Source of the DNA: Plazaster borealis
Taxonomy: Eukaryota; Echinodermata; Asteroidea; Forcipulatida; Labidiasteridae
Assembly (NCBI GenBank): GCA_021014325.1
Contig: CM037462.1
Span: forward strand, 3,194,318 to 3,258,317
Direction: 5' to 3'
Length of the DNA stretch: 64,000 bases
A program made the translations under genes and the position numbers. Each line of letters opens with the position of its first letter. Positions within the stretch are counted from its first letter, which is position 1. The notes beneath the pieces are model-generated. The model was not told the DNA's origin and did not search any database. It worked only from the letters and a program-made list of their open reading frames with translations. Positions 23,374 to 35,046 of the stretch are shown here, in pieces.

Positions 23374-23562
23374 GGGTCAAAAACAAAGTGTTTGGTGTAG
23401 ACATGTGTCCTAAATAGCAGAGTATTAGTCTCGGAATAAGGTGTCGTCGCTATTAAACGTTGCAGTCACTGTGTGGACACACCCCGACCGTGTTCAAGAT
23501 CATCCCAGCCGTTGAATACACGCCAGATGACTACTGAGTTGAAAAACAACCATGTATACAAC
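23374..23562. other. Upstream flank of the NAA80-like gene
   Basis: Short non-coding stretch between the acetyltransferase start and the foldback element; it should hold at least part of the promoter. I see no TATA box at a convincing distance. Confidence 0.3.
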
Positions 23563-24251
23563 TATGGGGCGCCGTTTGTCAATTAATTGTTCAGCGTTTT
23601 TTTGACATGTTTTAACCATGGTTTGTAACAATTGGATGTAAACCATAGAAATTGCTGTCAATTTTTTTTGTGGTTTACATACCATGAATATACAATCAAA
23701 GCTTATAAATTATGGTTTATAAACCATGTAAAACTGAAGCCTCACAAAACATGGTTTATCAACCATGATTTGTAAACCATGAAATTGTAAGCACCTTAAA
23801 AACATGGTTTATAAACCATGAAATTTTAAGCACGTTTCAAAACATGGTTTATAAACCAAGAAATTTTAAGCACCTTCAAAACGTGGTTTATAAACCATGA
23901 ATTTTCTAGCATAATGATTTACAAATCATGGTTTATAAACCATAAAAATTTGAACACCTTCAAAACATGGTTTATAAACCATGATTTGTAAACCATGAAA
24001 TTTTAAGCACCTTAAAAACATGGTTTATAAACCATGAAATTTTAAGCACCTTAAAAACATGGTTTATAAACCAAGAAATTTTAAGCACGTTTCAAAACAT
24101 GGTTTATAAACCAAGAAATTTTAAGCACCTTCAAAACATGGTTTATAAACCATGAATTTTCTAGCATCATGGTTTACAAATCATGGTTTATAAACCATGA
24201 AAATTTAAACACCTTCAAAACATGGTTTATAAACCATGAAAATTTAAACAC
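23563..24251. repeat. Left arm of the foldback element
   Basis: Carries about ten full or near copies of ATGGTTTATAAACCAT, some in tandem with the half-type GGTTTACAAATCATGG. The last bases, AACAC (24,247-24,251), are the left half of the retrotransposon target duplication. Confidence 0.85.
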
Positions 24252-24973
24252 TGTAGCGGCGTATTTGTGTTATAGCGCCCTCATTGGTCGATTCATTGCA
24301 TTTTTTGAGACTAGATGAAAGAAGACGAAACTTTCAGACAAAGGCAAATAAAAAGGGATAATTCACTCCTAGGAATGCAACAGTTGGTGAGTAAATGGAA
24401 CATATAATACATTTATCTTCATAGTATGGATTAATGAAGTTTTGGGCTACTTAGATATAAGATTTATAAAGGGTTTTTTGTTGTAAATTCAGTCACATGG
24501 TTTCTTGTGTAAACAGCATGGTTCATGTATGTATGGTACTGCAAGGGGTTTGCGTAGGTTATAAAATGTGCATTTCTTTCACACGTTACTGTAGACTGTA
24601 GGAAGAGTCGTGCTGCCTTGTGTTGTAAAGATTGTTGGGTCGAGCATTTCTATTATTAGAATCTAAGCACTTAATTATTGCTGATTTAAATAATCTCTTG
24701 TCTCAGTTGAAAGTGGATAATAGACAAAAACATGGCATTAGGGATTTAGCTCACAGTTACAGTTGATGATTCAAGTTATAATGTTTGGGATTATTGTTAA
24801 GCCCTCTCATTGTTATTGTTGTTGTTGTTACAGTAAACCGCTGACACTGGACCAGTTGAACTTGAAGAATAAACAGCTGAAGTTAAGCAGAAGAACTGTT
24901 TGTTAAGACTCCTTGTTAGCGCGCTTGGACATGCATTATATACCTACCATGTAACAAGTGTTAAGAAGTTACA
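24252..24973 (+). repeat. 5' LTR
   Basis: 722 bp, beginning TGTAGCGGCG and ending AAGAAGTTACA. It contains a candidate polyadenylation signal AATAAA at 24,347-24,352. By eye it differs from the 3' LTR at about one base (near 24,286: TTGG here, TTTG there). Confidence 0.95.
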
Positions 24974-24995
24974 TAAAGTTTACAACTTATTCGTC

Positions 24996-25763
24996 ATGGA
25001 GATGAATGCACAACTGCCGGACGGAGAAAGGGCTTTAAGCACAGCACATGGTGGACCTACCAGCGCAGAAGGGAACATCACTGGGGCTGGAGTTGCTGAT
25101 GAGGCTGTGACTTCCGTAGATGAAAGGTCTGTGACATCATCAAGTATTTCAAGACGCAGTGTATCAAGTGTGAAATTGGCTGAAGCTAAGGTCAAGCGAG
25201 AACTGGCTAAACTAAAACGTGAACAATTGCTGAAGGAACAAAAACTAAGAAGAGAGGAATATGAACTCAAGGAAAAACTGAAAACACTTGAAGTAGAAAA
25301 TGAAATTGAAAGTGCCGATGTAGAAGCTGCAATTTGGATGCAGGAGTTTACTGATAGAGAACCAATCAAACCAGTGGTAAACAGTAATGCACAAGTACAG
25401 GTAGATGTAAACAATTGGTGTGAAACAAGTAAATTGTATGCATTAGATAATCAGCCTGAGGTAAACATGCCTGTAAGCATTAGTCATGACAATGTTGCTA
25501 CATGTAATGCACAACCGGTAAAATCAAACATGCCTTCCCCTTCTAAGAATAATTGTAATGAAAACACATGTGTTACTAGTTCCCAGATGTACATAGCCAT
25601 GAATTTGCCCAAGCCCGAGATAAAGAGATTTTCAGGTGACCCGGTGCAGTATTGGGGTTTTATTAACAATTTTGAGATAAATGTGGCATGCAAGGTTCAT
25701 ACTGAAAGAGAAAATTGGCATATCTTATCCAGTTTTGTACCGGTAAAGCACATGATGCTATAG
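24996..25763 (+). CDS. BEL/Pao gag, N-terminal part (frame-broken)
   Basis: The first methionine after the LTR (24,996) opens a frame to 25,763; the same frame is open upstream into the LTR but only with non-ATG codons. About residues 60-120 are rich in lysine, glutamate and leucine and should form a coiled coil. The last residues drop out of homology: reading resumes in the +2-shifted frame at about 25,715-25,740, so the break falls in or beside a run of T. Role by family: capsid-like structural protein that packages the element RNA. Confidence 0.75.
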   Translation: MEMNAQLPDGERALSTAHGGPTSAEGNITGAGVADEAVTSVDERSVTSSSISRRSVSSVKLAEAKVKRELAKLKREQLLKEQKLRREEYELKEKLKTLEVENEIESADVEAAIWMQEFTDREPIKPVVNSNAQVQVDVNNWCETSKLYALDNQPEVNMPVSISHDNVATCNAQPVKSNMPSPSKNNCNENTCVTSSQMYIAMNLPKPEIKRFSGDPVQYWGFINNFEINVACKVHTERENWHILSSFVPVKHMML

Positions 25764-26362
25764 AAAATTGTGTTCTTTTAGAACAGTCGGTAGGTTACAG
25801 ACGTGCATTGAGTATATTGTATGACCAATTTGGTAAGAATTACATAGTAGCAGGGGCCCACATAACAAAGGTGGTTGATCGTACTCCCATTAGATCCAGT
25901 GAAGGTGGGAGCTTATGGGACCTCGCACGAGATATGAGACGGTGCCAGATGACGCTCAGCCAGATGGGCTACACAGCAGATATGAGTGCAACCGACAACT
26001 TGTTGAAGGTACAGCGACTCCTACCAATCTATCTTCAATCCAAGTGGGCTAACGTTGCTCACAAGTTGATGGAGGCAGAGGTTGTACCCAACTTCTCCCA
26101 TATGACTAACTTCGTTGAAGAGCAGGCCAAGGTGGGAAGTAATGCATATGGACAGAATATAGGAAAATCTGTGAAGCTGCACCCTAAGCCTGTTCCCCAT
26201 CGAGCCAAAGAAACACCTACAAGGGCTCTTCCTTTGCAATCCAAGACAGGAAAGAGGACCACACCATCAAGGAAAACTCGTGCCCATGCTGTGGAGGGAA
26301 ACACGCCATCTACAAGTGCGATGAATTCAAAGCAAAACCACTTCAAGAAAGATTTCTCCTAG
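25715..26362 (+). CDS. BEL/Pao gag, middle part (frame-broken)
   Basis: Continues gag in another frame, with sequence typical of the BEL gag core (QFCTGKAHDAIENC near its start). It loses homology around 26,255-26,280. The zinc-knuckle segment, with spaced cysteines and a histidine (CPCCGGKHAIYKC), lies in a third frame at about 26,281-26,400 and is not part of this open frame. The end at 26,362 is therefore not the natural end. Confidence 0.7.
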   Translation: MAYLIQFCTGKAHDAIENCVLLEQSVGYRRALSILYDQFGKNYIVAGAHITKVVDRTPIRSSEGGSLWDLARDMRRCQMTLSQMGYTADMSATDNLLKVQRLLPIYLQSKWANVAHKLMEAEVVPNFSHMTNFVEEQAKVGSNAYGQNIGKSVKLHPKPVPHRAKETPTRALPLQSKTGKRTTPSRKTRAHAVEGNTPSTSAMNSKQNHFKKDFS

Positions 26363-26378
26363 TTCAACAGAAGGGTTT

Positions 26379-29300
26379 ATGCTTCAATTGCCTCCAGGAA
26401 CACACATTGCGAGAAGATGTAACTCAAAGTGGGTATGCAGTAAAGAAGGCTGCAAGAGGAAACATCACACACTTTTACATGCCGAACCAAAGCCACATGA
26501 AGGATCAAGTATGCATACTGGGGCCGGTGAAGAACCGGCTGCAAGCTCACAGGAGGCTGAATGCAACTCTGTTGGATCACGCAAAGAAGTTTGCCTTAGA
26601 GTACTTCCCGTCAAGATTAAGCATGAAGGGAAAGAGATGACAACTTGGGCCCTCTTAGATGAGGGAAGCGACATCTCCCTCTGCGAAGAAGGAATAGCAG
26701 AGGAGCTTGGTCTTGAAGGGACCAGGAAGAACTTCCGGTTGACAACAGTGAATAGTTCAGAAGTTGAAAGACAAGGGATGGAAGTAAGCCTATCAGTTGA
26801 AGGTGCCCAAGGTGGGGAGAGGATAGAGATGTCTAAGATATGGACCGTCAAGAAGCTCCCTGTCTCTCGTCGCAGCATACCCACCCAAGAAGATATCAAA
26901 GGGTGGTCCCACTTGAGAGGGATAGAGCTTCCATCGACTAGTGATGCTGATGTGAAGTTGCTAATTGGTAGCGACACTCCTGAAGCCTTTTGGGTGCAAG
27001 AGGAACGGAGAGGTCAGAAGAAGGAGCCATATGCTATCCGTTCACCATTGGGATGGACTCTCCTGGGCCCTACATCAAGTAAGAAGGGACAACATCACTT
27101 TAGAGTCAACCACATTCGAGCAGAGGAAGAACTGCATGAACAAGTAAAGCGCTTCTGGCTTTTAGACTATGGCCTTGGTGACAAAGAGGAGAAGCTTGGG
27201 GAGTCAGTTGAAGATCTAAGGGCAAGGTCATCAATGGAAACTTCGGTAACACAGGAGGATGGCCATTATCAGATAGATCTACCCTGGCGTCGGTATCCAC
27301 CATCCTTGCCGAATAATCGCCAAATGGTTGAACGGAGGCTCCAGTCTTTGAAGAGAAGGTTGGAGAAAGACGAAGCTCTACATTCTAGCTACAAGACTAC
27401 CATTCATGACTACGTCAACAAAGGCCATGCTAAGGAGGTGGAAGGAGGTGTCAAGGATGCTGAAAATGGAGTAGTCTGGTATCTTCCTCACCACCCAGTC
27501 ACTAACCCCATGAAGCCTAGCAAGGTCCGGGTAGTCTTCGACTGTGCAGCTGAATATCATGGTGTCTCCCTGAACAGTGAACTCTTGCAGGGACCCGACT
27601 TCACCAACAAGTTGGTTGGTGTATTGATGCGCTTCCGCCAGGATAAAGTGGCCTTGGTAGCTGACATAGAGGGAATGTTCCACCAGGTCAGAGTGTCACC
27701 ACGTGATATTGGTGCCCTGCGATTTCTGTGGTGGGAAGATGGAGACTTGTCTAGGACCCCAAAGGAGTACCAGATGCTAGTCCATCTATTCGGTGCAACT
27801 TCTTCACCAAGCTGTGCAGGATTTGCCCTGCGCAGAACTGTGCAAGACAATCAAAGGGACTTTGATGCAGATGTTGCAAGGACTGTCCTCGAGAACTTTT
27901 ATGTTGACGACTGTTTGACGTCCGTCTCCACCACTGAAGAAGGAATGAGGCTGCTCTCCCAGTTGTGTGAGATGTTGAGAAGAGGCGGCTTCAGGCTTAC
28001 TAAGTGGGTAAGCAACGACAGAGAAGTGTTGACATCTGTGCCAGCCACTGAAAGAGCTGCCTCCGTTGTTGACTTAGACCTTGACCACCTACCAATTGAG
28101 AGAACTCTTGGGGTTCTATGGAATGTAGATACTGATGAATTCAACTACAGGGTATCAATTAAGGAAACTCCAATGACAAGAAGAGGCATCCTCTCAGCTA
28201 CCAGCTCTCTGTACGATCCCCTGGGGTTCGTAGCTCCCTTCATCCTCGTGGCTAAGCTATTGCTTCAGGATCTTTGTGCTCAAGGCAAAGGATGGGACGA
28301 GAAAGTGGGAGACGAAGAAATACAACGTTGGAAGAATTGGGTCATGGAACTCTCTGACTTGACAACAGCTAAGATAGCCAGGTGCTTCAAGCCCCCAGCG
28401 TTCAAGGACCCAAGCTATGAACTTCATGCATTCTGTGATGCTTCAGAGCTAGCGTATGCTGCATGTGCTTACCTGAGAGTTGTCGACCTAGATGGCAAGG
28501 TTCATTGTGCCTTTGTGATGGGCAAAACGAGGCTCTGTCCACTAAAGAAGACGACAATTCCTAGGCTTGAGCTATCAGCGGCAGTGTTGGCAGTGAAACT
28601 AGTTCAGGTCATCAAGGAAGAGCTCAGATTACCACTGCAAGGTGTTACCTACTGGACGGATTCAACCTCTGTTTTGCAGTACATCAGCAATGAAAGCAGG
28701 AGATTTCGCACCTTTGTTGCCAACAGGGTCGCTAAGATACATGAGATGAGTGACACCTCCCAGTGGAGACATGTTGATACCGGCAGGAACCCCGCTGACG
28801 ACGGTTCTAGAGGGATGCATGCCAAGGACCTTTCTCGATGGCTCCATGGACCCAAGTTCCTGATCGAGGAGAGGTACAAGTGGCCGGACAAGCCAGATGC
28901 TATCAATGGAAAGACAATTCTACCTGATGCAGACTTCCAGAATGATCCGGAAGTGAAGAAGTCCCAGGTTTTTGCAACTGAATCTGCTGATCTAATACAA
29001 GAGTTGATGACACGGTATTCTTCATGGATTCGCCTCAAACGGGCCATCGCATGGATCCTTCGATACCTGAGATACCTAGGCTCACGTGCAAGGAACAAGA
29101 CATTGTTCAAGGAAACAGGACCTCAGACAGCCCAAGAGTTGAAGACTGCTGAAAGGCAGATGATAAGGTTTGTTCAGATTCAGTCATTCCCCGATGAATT
29201 CCACAAGGGTGCTGCAGGTATGAAGGTGAAGGGACGCAAGAGAACAGGTCCCCTTGAGAAGACTAATCCCATCCTTCGTGATGGTCTGCTTCGTGTGGGA

Positions 29301-29954
29301 GGAAGATTGGACAAGTCACAGTTGTCAGATGACCAGAAGCACCCACTGATCTTACCCAGTGATCACCACATCACCAAGCTCCTGATAGTTCACTACCACC
29401 AAGACGTTGGACACTGTGGTGCAGGAACAACTTGGACCTCTCTGAGGCAGAAGTTTTGGATAATCAAGGGTGGTGCTACAGTGCGACACACCATAGGGAA
29501 CTGCATCATGTGTAAGAAGCGGAATGCAAGACGTGGACAGCAGTTCATGGCCGACTTGCCGGAGGCAAGAGTGACACCTGACAAGCCACCGTTTAGCAGC
29601 ACTGGAGTTGACTACTTCGGCCCGTTCCTAGTCAAACAAGGGCGGAGCCAGGTGAAGAGATATGGTTGCATTTTTACATGCATGTCCAGCAGGGCAGTTC
29701 ACCTTGAAGTGGCCTTCTCTCTTGAGGCGGATTCATTCATCCAAGCATTGCGTCGGTTCATCAGTCGTCGAGGTCCTCCGGAACATATTTTCAGTGATAA
29801 TGGGACCAATTTCAAGGGTGGTCACAAAGAGCTTCAAGACTGTCTTGCTGCACTGAACAAAAAGAAGGTCAATGACTTCCTGGTACCAAGAGGTGTGGAA
29901 TGGCACTACAATCCCCTGGAGCAAGTCACATGGGTGGGGTTTGGGAAAGGATGA
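26379..29954 (+). CDS. BEL/Pao pol: protease, reverse transcriptase, RNase H, integrase (frame-broken at both ends)
   Basis: A 1,191-codon frame; homology starts at ARRCNSKW (residue 11), the first ten residues being out of frame. Domains in order: retropepsin-type protease with ALLDEGSD (residues 91-98; DEG in place of the commoner DSG or DTG, as in many BEL elements); reverse transcriptase with catalytic YVDD at 508-511; RNase H with AFCDAS and the TDST box; integrase zinc-binding H/C region (about 985-1,050) and catalytic aspartates at 1,078 (VDYFG) and 1,140 (SDNGTNF). The frame changes at about 29,905-29,935, before the catalytic glutamate, so the integrase active site is split over two frames. 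Function by family: copying the element RNA into DNA and inserting it. Confidence 0.9.
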   Translation: MLQLPPGTHIARRCNSKWVCSKEGCKRKHHTLLHAEPKPHEGSSMHTGAGEEPAASSQEAECNSVGSRKEVCLRVLPVKIKHEGKEMTTWALLDEGSDISLCEEGIAEELGLEGTRKNFRLTTVNSSEVERQGMEVSLSVEGAQGGERIEMSKIWTVKKLPVSRRSIPTQEDIKGWSHLRGIELPSTSDADVKLLIGSDTPEAFWVQEERRGQKKEPYAIRSPLGWTLLGPTSSKKGQHHFRVNHIRAEEELHEQVKRFWLLDYGLGDKEEKLGESVEDLRARSSMETSVTQEDGHYQIDLPWRRYPPSLPNNRQMVERRLQSLKRRLEKDEALHSSYKTTIHDYVNKGHAKEVEGGVKDAENGVVWYLPHHPVTNPMKPSKVRVVFDCAAEYHGVSLNSELLQGPDFTNKLVGVLMRFRQDKVALVADIEGMFHQVRVSPRDIGALRFLWWEDGDLSRTPKEYQMLVHLFGATSSPSCAGFALRRTVQDNQRDFDADVARTVLENFYVDDCLTSVSTTEEGMRLLSQLCEMLRRGGFRLTKWVSNDREVLTSVPATERAASVVDLDLDHLPIERTLGVLWNVDTDEFNYRVSIKETPMTRRGILSATSSLYDPLGFVAPFILVAKLLLQDLCAQGKGWDEKVGDEEIQRWKNWVMELSDLTTAKIARCFKPPAFKDPSYELHAFCDASELAYAACAYLRVVDLDGKVHCAFVMGKTRLCPLKKTTIPRLELSAAVLAVKLVQVIKEELRLPLQGVTYWTDSTSVLQYISNESRRFRTFVANRVAKIHEMSDTSQWRHVDTGRNPADDGSRGMHAKDLSRWLHGPKFLIEERYKWPDKPDAINGKTILPDADFQNDPEVKKSQVFATESADLIQELMTRYSSWIRLKRAIAWILRYLRYLGSRARNKTLFKETGPQTAQELKTAERQMIRFVQIQSFPDEFHKGAAGMKVKGRKRTGPLEKTNPILRDGLLRVGGRLDKSQLSDDQKHPLILPSDHHITKLLIVHYHQDVGHCGAGTTWTSLRQKFWIIKGGATVRHTIGNCIMCKKRNARRGQQFMADLPEARVTPDKPPFSSTGVDYFGPFLVKQGRSQVKRYGCIFTCMSSRAVHLEVAFSLEADSFIQALRRFISRRGPPEHIFSDNGTNFKGGHKELQDCLAALNKKKVNDFLVPRGVEWHYNPLEQVTWVGFGKG

Positions 29955-30502
29955 TCCGTTCAGTAAGGAAGATCCTTGGAAGTCTCCTTCAGCAGCAAAC
30001 AGTCAACGATGAGTCTCTGATCACCATCATGACAGAGGTGGAATCTATTCTGAACGCACGTCCCCTTACACAGTTAAGCATGGATCCTAAGGACGACGAA
30101 CCTTTGACTCCAAATCACCTGCTCCTGCTCAGAAGAAGTCCCAGTTTCCCTCCTGGTGTTTTTGTTAAGGAAGACTGCTACAGCAGAAGGAGATGGAGGC
30201 AAGCCCAATACCTTGTAGACCAGTTTTGGAAGAGATGGGTCCGAGAGTATTTGCCACTTCTTCAGCAGAGGCAGAAGTGGACCAGACCTGAGAGGAACTT
30301 CAATGTGAATGACTTGGTTCTTGTAGCAGATGACAGTGCTCCGCGTGGACAGTGGCCTCTTGGGAGGGTAGTGACCACTTATCCAGATCGACACGGTTTG
30401 ACGCGACAAGTGGATGTCAGAGTAGGAGCGAAGTACTACAAGAGACCAGTTGCGAAGCTTTGTCTCCTAGAGGAAGGCGAGGCAAACGAAGAACTCACCT
30501 AA
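29900..30502 (+). CDS. BEL/Pao integrase C-terminal part (frame-broken)
   Basis: Carries the rest of the integrase core, including the expected catalytic glutamate in GGVWERM (around residue 16), followed by the conserved NARPLT box and the C-terminal domain ending near 30,502. Homology begins at about residue 6. It is continuous with pol except for the frame change. Confidence 0.85.
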   Translation: MALQSPGASHMGGVWERMIRSVRKILGSLLQQQTVNDESLITIMTEVESILNARPLTQLSMDPKDDEPLTPNHLLLLRRSPSFPPGVFVKEDCYSRRRWRQAQYLVDQFWKRWVREYLPLLQQRQKWTRPERNFNVNDLVLVADDSAPRGQWPLGRVVTTYPDRHGLTRQVDVRVGAKYYKRPVAKLCLLEEGEANEELT

Positions 30503-30709
30503 GTCGTGGAGTTGGAGGAGACCTGCTGCATTTCCAGTTTAAAGGACATGTTTAGGGCCTGATCGTTGTGATTCTTGTTAGACCATGGTTAAAGTAGTTA
30601 GGATTTTCAGTAGTTTAAAACGTATTTAAGTAAGGACTTGATAAGTGATTATGGTTACGCCGCATTGTTTTAGGAAATGAGTAATTGTTATTATCATTTG
30701 GGGCCGGTA

Positions 30710-31431
30710 TGTAGCGGCGTATTTGTGTTATAGCGCCCTCATTTGTCGATTCATTGCATTTTTTGAGACTAGATGAAAGAAGACGAAACTTTCAGACAAA
30801 GGCAAATAAAAAGGGATAATTCACTCCTAGGAATGCAACAGTTGGTGAGTAAATGGAACATATAATACATTTATCTTCATAGTATGGATTAATGAAGTTT
30901 TGGGCTACTTAGATATAAGATTTATAAAGGGTTTTTTGTTGTAAATTCAGTCACATGGTTTCTTGTGTAAACAGCATGGTTCATGTATGTATGGTACTGC
31001 AAGGGGTTTGCGTAGGTTATAAAATGTGCATTTCTTTCACACGTTACTGTAGACTGTAGGAAGAGTCGTGCTGCCTTGTGTTGTAAAGATTGTTGGGTCG
31101 AGCATTTCTATTATTAGAATCTAAGCACTTAATTATTGCTGATTTAAATAATCTCTTGTCTCAGTTGAAAGTGGATAATAGACAAAAACATGGCATTAGG
31201 GATTTAGCTCACAGTTACAGTTGATGATTCAAGTTATAATGTTTGGGATTATTGTTAAGCCCTCTCATTGTTATTGTTGTTGTTGTTACAGTAAACCGCT
31301 GACACTGGACCAGTTGAACTTGAAGAATAAACAGCTGAAGTTAAGCAGAAGAACTGTTTGTTAAGACTCCTTGTTAGCGCGCTTGGACATGCATTATATA
31401 CCTACCATGTAACAAGTGTTAAGAAGTTACA
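30710..31431 (+). repeat. 3' LTR
   Basis: 722 bp, same length and ends as the 5' LTR. It is followed by AACAC and then CATCAAAACATGG of the foldback arm, so the insertion joint is precise. Confidence 0.95.
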
Positions 31432-32214
31432 AACACCATCAAAACATGGTTTATAAACCATGAAAATTATAGCACCTTCAAAACCATGATTTGTAAACCA
31501 TGTTTTTAAGGTGCTTAAAATGTCATGGTTTACAAATCATGGTTTATAAACCATGTTTTGAAGGTGTTCAAATTTTCATGGTTTATAAACCATGATTTGT
31601 AAATCATTATGCTAGAAATTTCATGGTTTATAAACCACGTTTTGAAGGTGCTTAAAATTTCTTGGTTTATAAACCATGTTTTGAAACGTGCTTAAAATTT
31701 CATGGTTTATAAACCATGTTTTTAAGGTGCTTAAAATTTCATGGTTTATAAACCATGTTTTTAAGGTGCTTAAAATGTCATGGTTTACAAATCATGGTTT
31801 ATAAACCATGTTTTGAAGGTGTTCAAATTTTCATGGTTTATAAACCATGATTTGTAAATCATTATGCTAGAAATTTCATGGTTTATAAACCACGTTTTGA
31901 AGGTGCTTAAAATTTCTTGGTTTATAAACCATGTTTTGAAACGTGCTTAAAATTTCATGGTTTATAAACCATGTTTTTAAGGTGCTTACAATTTCATGGT
32001 TTACAAATCATGGTTTATAAACCATGTTTTGTGAGGCTTCAGTTTTACATGGTTTATAAACCATAATTTATAAGCTTTGATTGTATATTCATGGTATGTA
32101 AACCACAACAAAAAATTGACAGCAATTTCTATGGTTTACATCCAATTGTTACAAACCATGGTTAAAACATGTCAAAAAAACGCTAAACAATTAATTGACA
32201 AACGGCGCCCCATA
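31432..32214. repeat. Right arm of the foldback element
   Basis: About a dozen copies of ATGGTTTATAAACCAT or close variants. Its outer 200 bp are the inverse of the left arm's outer 200 bp, with a few substitutions. An internal segment of about 230 bp (from near 31,515 and again from near 31,770) is itself duplicated within the arm. Confidence 0.85.
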
Positions 32215-33365
32215 TACAACAGCCCCACACAGAAATGGCAAATGTTACTGCATGGAAAGCCATTTGTAATATGATTAGCATTATATGAATATTATCATAC
32301 TGGATGGCTATTCATTGAGTCATAATCAAATAAAAAAGAATGACGTATTAATAATAAGCCCACCGTGTTTATGTATTTGTTTGGGCGTACGTTTAGGGAA
32401 TGTATGCCTCTTGTGGGGGCACCACTCTAAATCAGCTAAGATGCAAGAAGAATTTATCTCGAAAGTGTCTTGTTATACACTCTATGTAGTTTCATTAGTA
32501 ACGCACCGGATTCCTTAGTTTTTCCTAATACTCATCATGAATGCATCCCTTTATACGTTCTCCGTGCAGCTGCTAGTCCCCAGGTCCGCTTTGGTAGATT
32601 TGACCCGGTTCATTCATCCACTTTGCTTCGCTTCTAACCCTTTCTGTTCGCCTTTTCCTGGACTTTGAGCCCATCTGAGCGTTTATCTTCCAATGCTCGA
32701 AATTTACACTGTGCCGCAGGCCCGAGGCCAGTGGTTTTAGCGTTGGACAAGTCCGGCGGTCTTGTGGTTTTTCAAACTTTAAATCTCACAAATATCTTTC
32801 AATTTTGTTTTATGGCAGTATAGCTATATACCCTTAAAACAAATGAGATAAATCTTCTCTTAGTGCTTTTTCAACTAAAAACAGTTGATAGTGTCTGTAT
32901 ACATTTTTTCTCTCTCTTTTTGTTTCTGGTCTTGTAAAAAGAATTTCTTAGGGGCCGATTTCACTAACGCTTTTCGATCATCGCATAAACGCTGCAACCG
33001 ATCGCTAAATCTAAAATCCATCGCAACTTAGCGATGGGTTTTTGATAACGATTTCACATATGGAAAAGTAGTCTCTTTTGCTCTCGATAATTAAACACGC
33101 ACTCAAAGTACAGGCTGAAAATCAGTATCTCAACGCAAAATGCTTTGCCACGAAAAAATAAAAAGATGTACAAGAACGGGGTGCTCGGAATTCTAATTTA
33201 TATGAATTTGTCTTTAAAATCATTGTGATTTTATTTAAAATGATCACAATAACTCGTCGGACGGTCATGCAAAATGTTTTTCAAAATAACCCAAAACGCA
33301 GCATTTTAGATAAATCTTGTGTGGCCTACACGGCGCACTTCCAATAAACAACTCTGCACACCCAG
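32215..33365. other. Spacer with a possible degenerate inverted repeat
   Basis: No gene recognised. GGGGCCGATTTCACTAACGC (32,953-32,972) to ACATATGGAAAAGTAG (about 33,056-33,071) has a partial inverse at 33,868-34,010 (ACTTTTCCATATGTAAATC). This hints at an old element of about 1 kb that now contains the smaller element at 33,366-33,560. Confidence 0.4.
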
Positions 33366-33560
33366 AGCTGTGTATTGAGAGAGTTGCGACATGGAGGGAC
33401 CAGCTTTCTCCGGTCACGTGGTTGCTGGACGCCATTTTGTTCCCAAATGCAGCACAACCCAATGGGCAGACTAGTCTGGCACCCTGTATTCGCCAATGCA
33501 TTTTTTGGAGACAAAATGGCTTCTAATCGCAAGTTGTCGCAACTCTCTCAATATACGGCT
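33366..33560. mobile_element. Inverted-repeat MITE
   Basis: GAGCTGTGTATTGAGAGAGT on the left is matched by the inverse ACTCTCTCAATATACGGCTC on the right, with GCGAC/GTCGC continuing the arms. The inside contains GCCATTTTGTTCCCAAATGC and an inverse-like partner. Short open frames on both strands over it are not genes. Confidence 0.65.
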
Positions 33561-34125
33561 CTGTGCACACCGATTGTGAGACGCCCTTATTCGTTAACTA
33601 AATCACTTGTGTTGGTGGGGTTTTCACCATTTACCGCTGTATTTATTCTTTTACCTTGTGTATCAACTTTTCTGTGATTGGTTGAATATTTTCGTCGGAC
33701 AGGATAAAACAGTGAAAACATCAAAACTGTTTTCCAATCAAATGCGATGTAACTTACACCACGGTACGGTTCAATGTATTACAATTTGACCTCTGTGTGT
33801 ATATCACCCGCGCGCGCACGCACACAGTGTTAATGCACTGTGCATTATAAACACAGCGCTTTGATTTATTGAGACTTTTCCTATTAAACTTTTCCATATG
33901 TAAATCTTTGCGACGAATTTATTCATCGGATTTTTTATTTTTATGTTAGCGATGACAATCTTGCGATGACTCGTTAGTGGCCGCAAATATAAGTTCATCG
34001 CAAATGTGACAAATTGCGCCATTTTGTGTTTAGATTTTAATGTACGTCTTGACGTAGTTTAGTTTGTCCGTTAATTTAAGAGTAAAATGGCGTTTTATTT
34101 ACTCTTCGCGGTCGTCTACTTTTAA
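33561..34125. other. Spacer, no gene seen
   Basis: AT-rich unique sequence with a short CGCGCGCACGCACACA run near 33,810. The right part may belong to the old inverted repeat noted upstream. Confidence 0.4.
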
Positions 34126-34474
34126 ATTTTTTTTAATGAGATATCGCCCAACTCACAAGGCCGGACGGCCACTTAACTGATTTGGGCTTTTGCCCCAAAT
34201 CAACTGTCACCAGGGGCACGTTGCCACCTACTCCTGGGGCTGAAGGGTTGCCCCTCCACAGTCCGTAAGGATGTAGGCATGAGTATCATCAACTAGGAGC
34301 CTGGCTGGTAGAGAAGAATGCACTACCTTCCCAACCTTTACAAAGCAATTATGGTTAAGTGCCTTGCTCAAGGGCACAAGTGTCATGACCGGGATTCGAA
34401 CCCACACTCTGCTGCTGACAACACCAGTGCTTGGGTCCGGTGAACTAGACCACTGTGGGAGACCCGGGATACGA
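34126..34474 (-). mobile_element. SINE with tRNA-Leu-like head
   Basis: On the minus strand it has an A-box-like region (GTGGTCTAGTTCACCGG), then GGGTTCGAATCCCGG (B box), then a body ending in GTGGCCGTCCGGCCTTGTGA and a T/A tail. A truncated copy lies at 46,099-46,411 and a related head at 53,606. The head is too degenerate in its acceptor stem to be a working tRNA. Confidence 0.8.
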
Positions 34475-34639
34475 TACCAACAACGCAGTATGCTGATGAC
34501 ACCTTTCAGCGCCCCAGCAACTGCTCGAGAGCAGTTATACAATCGGTACAAAAAAGAGACCTCCATCCATTGGGGTCAGTTATTTTAACCATCAATAACC
34601 TAAAAATTAATGTTTTGATTTTGCATCCACAAATCGTCC

Positions 34640-35046
34640 TTTCCGTTTTACTGTACGTTTGGCAATGACTCTTAAAATGTATAATGGCAATAACAAACTG
34701 ACTTGGAAAGAAGTAGGGCCTACAGCAGCTTTGGATAGTATAATACATTTTGAGAAACTTTTCACTACGAAGTACTGCGGTCATGGAAAAAGATATCACT
34801 TTTTATCCCAAAATTTGAATCTGAGAAGCGTTTTACTGACAGTAACGTTTCTCAGATTGTGTATTCCAATTGCAGATTATTCTTCCTGCGTGGACATAAC
34901 CGCTCCAAATTGTCGGCAATATCTCAAAAACGCTACCACCTTTTGAAATGAAATTTTTACAGGTTGGTTTTATGGTTTATATCTACAACTATACAGGATT
35001 GAAACATACAGTGGGTTCCAATTACCAAACGTATACAATCCCTCAA
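34640..35046 (-). mobile_element. MITE family B copy
   Basis: About 407 bp with ends TACGTTTGGCAATGACTC and CAATTACCAAACGTATAC. It contains the palindromic core GAATCTGAGAAGCGTTTTAC / AACGTTTCTCAGATTG. Other copies: 48,631-49,033, 52,149-52,478 and 55,887-56,303. The latter two have clear TTAA flanks, so this is another piggyBac-like family. Confidence 0.75.

Larger units (their letters stand above)
24252..31431 (+). mobile_element. BEL/Pao LTR retrotransposon
   Basis: A 7,180-bp element with two 722-bp direct LTRs bounded by TG...CA and flanked by the 5-bp duplication AACAC (24,247-24,251 and 31,432-31,436). Between the LTRs lie gag and pol with the domain order protease, reverse transcriptase, RNase H, integrase that is typical of BEL/Pao. 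No envelope-like frame is visible after pol. A primer-binding site directly after the 5' LTR was not recognised; a weak purine run (GGGGCCGG, 30,700-30,707) precedes the 3' LTR. The coding region changes frame four times, so as written it cannot make a full polyprotein. Confidence 0.95.
23563..32214. mobile_element. Foldback element built of a 16-bp palindrome, split by a BEL retrotransposon
   Basis: Outer ends are inverted copies: TATGGGGCGCCGTTTGTCAA on the left and its complement at the right edge. They are flanked by TACAAC (23,557-23,562 and 32,215-32,220; eight bases, TATACAAC, if the boundary is set differently). Arms consist mostly of the perfect palindrome ATGGTTTATAAACCAT repeated about every 40 bp, with linkers such as AAATTTTAAGCACCTT. 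Without the 7.2-kb retrotransposon the element would be about 1.47 kb. It has no coding capacity. The superfamily is uncertain. Confidence 0.8.

Noticed and set aside
24980..25414. 144-codon minus-strand serine-rich frame opposite gag
   Set aside because: It is antisense to the lysine/glutamate-rich coiled coil of gag; codon composition mirrors the real frame.
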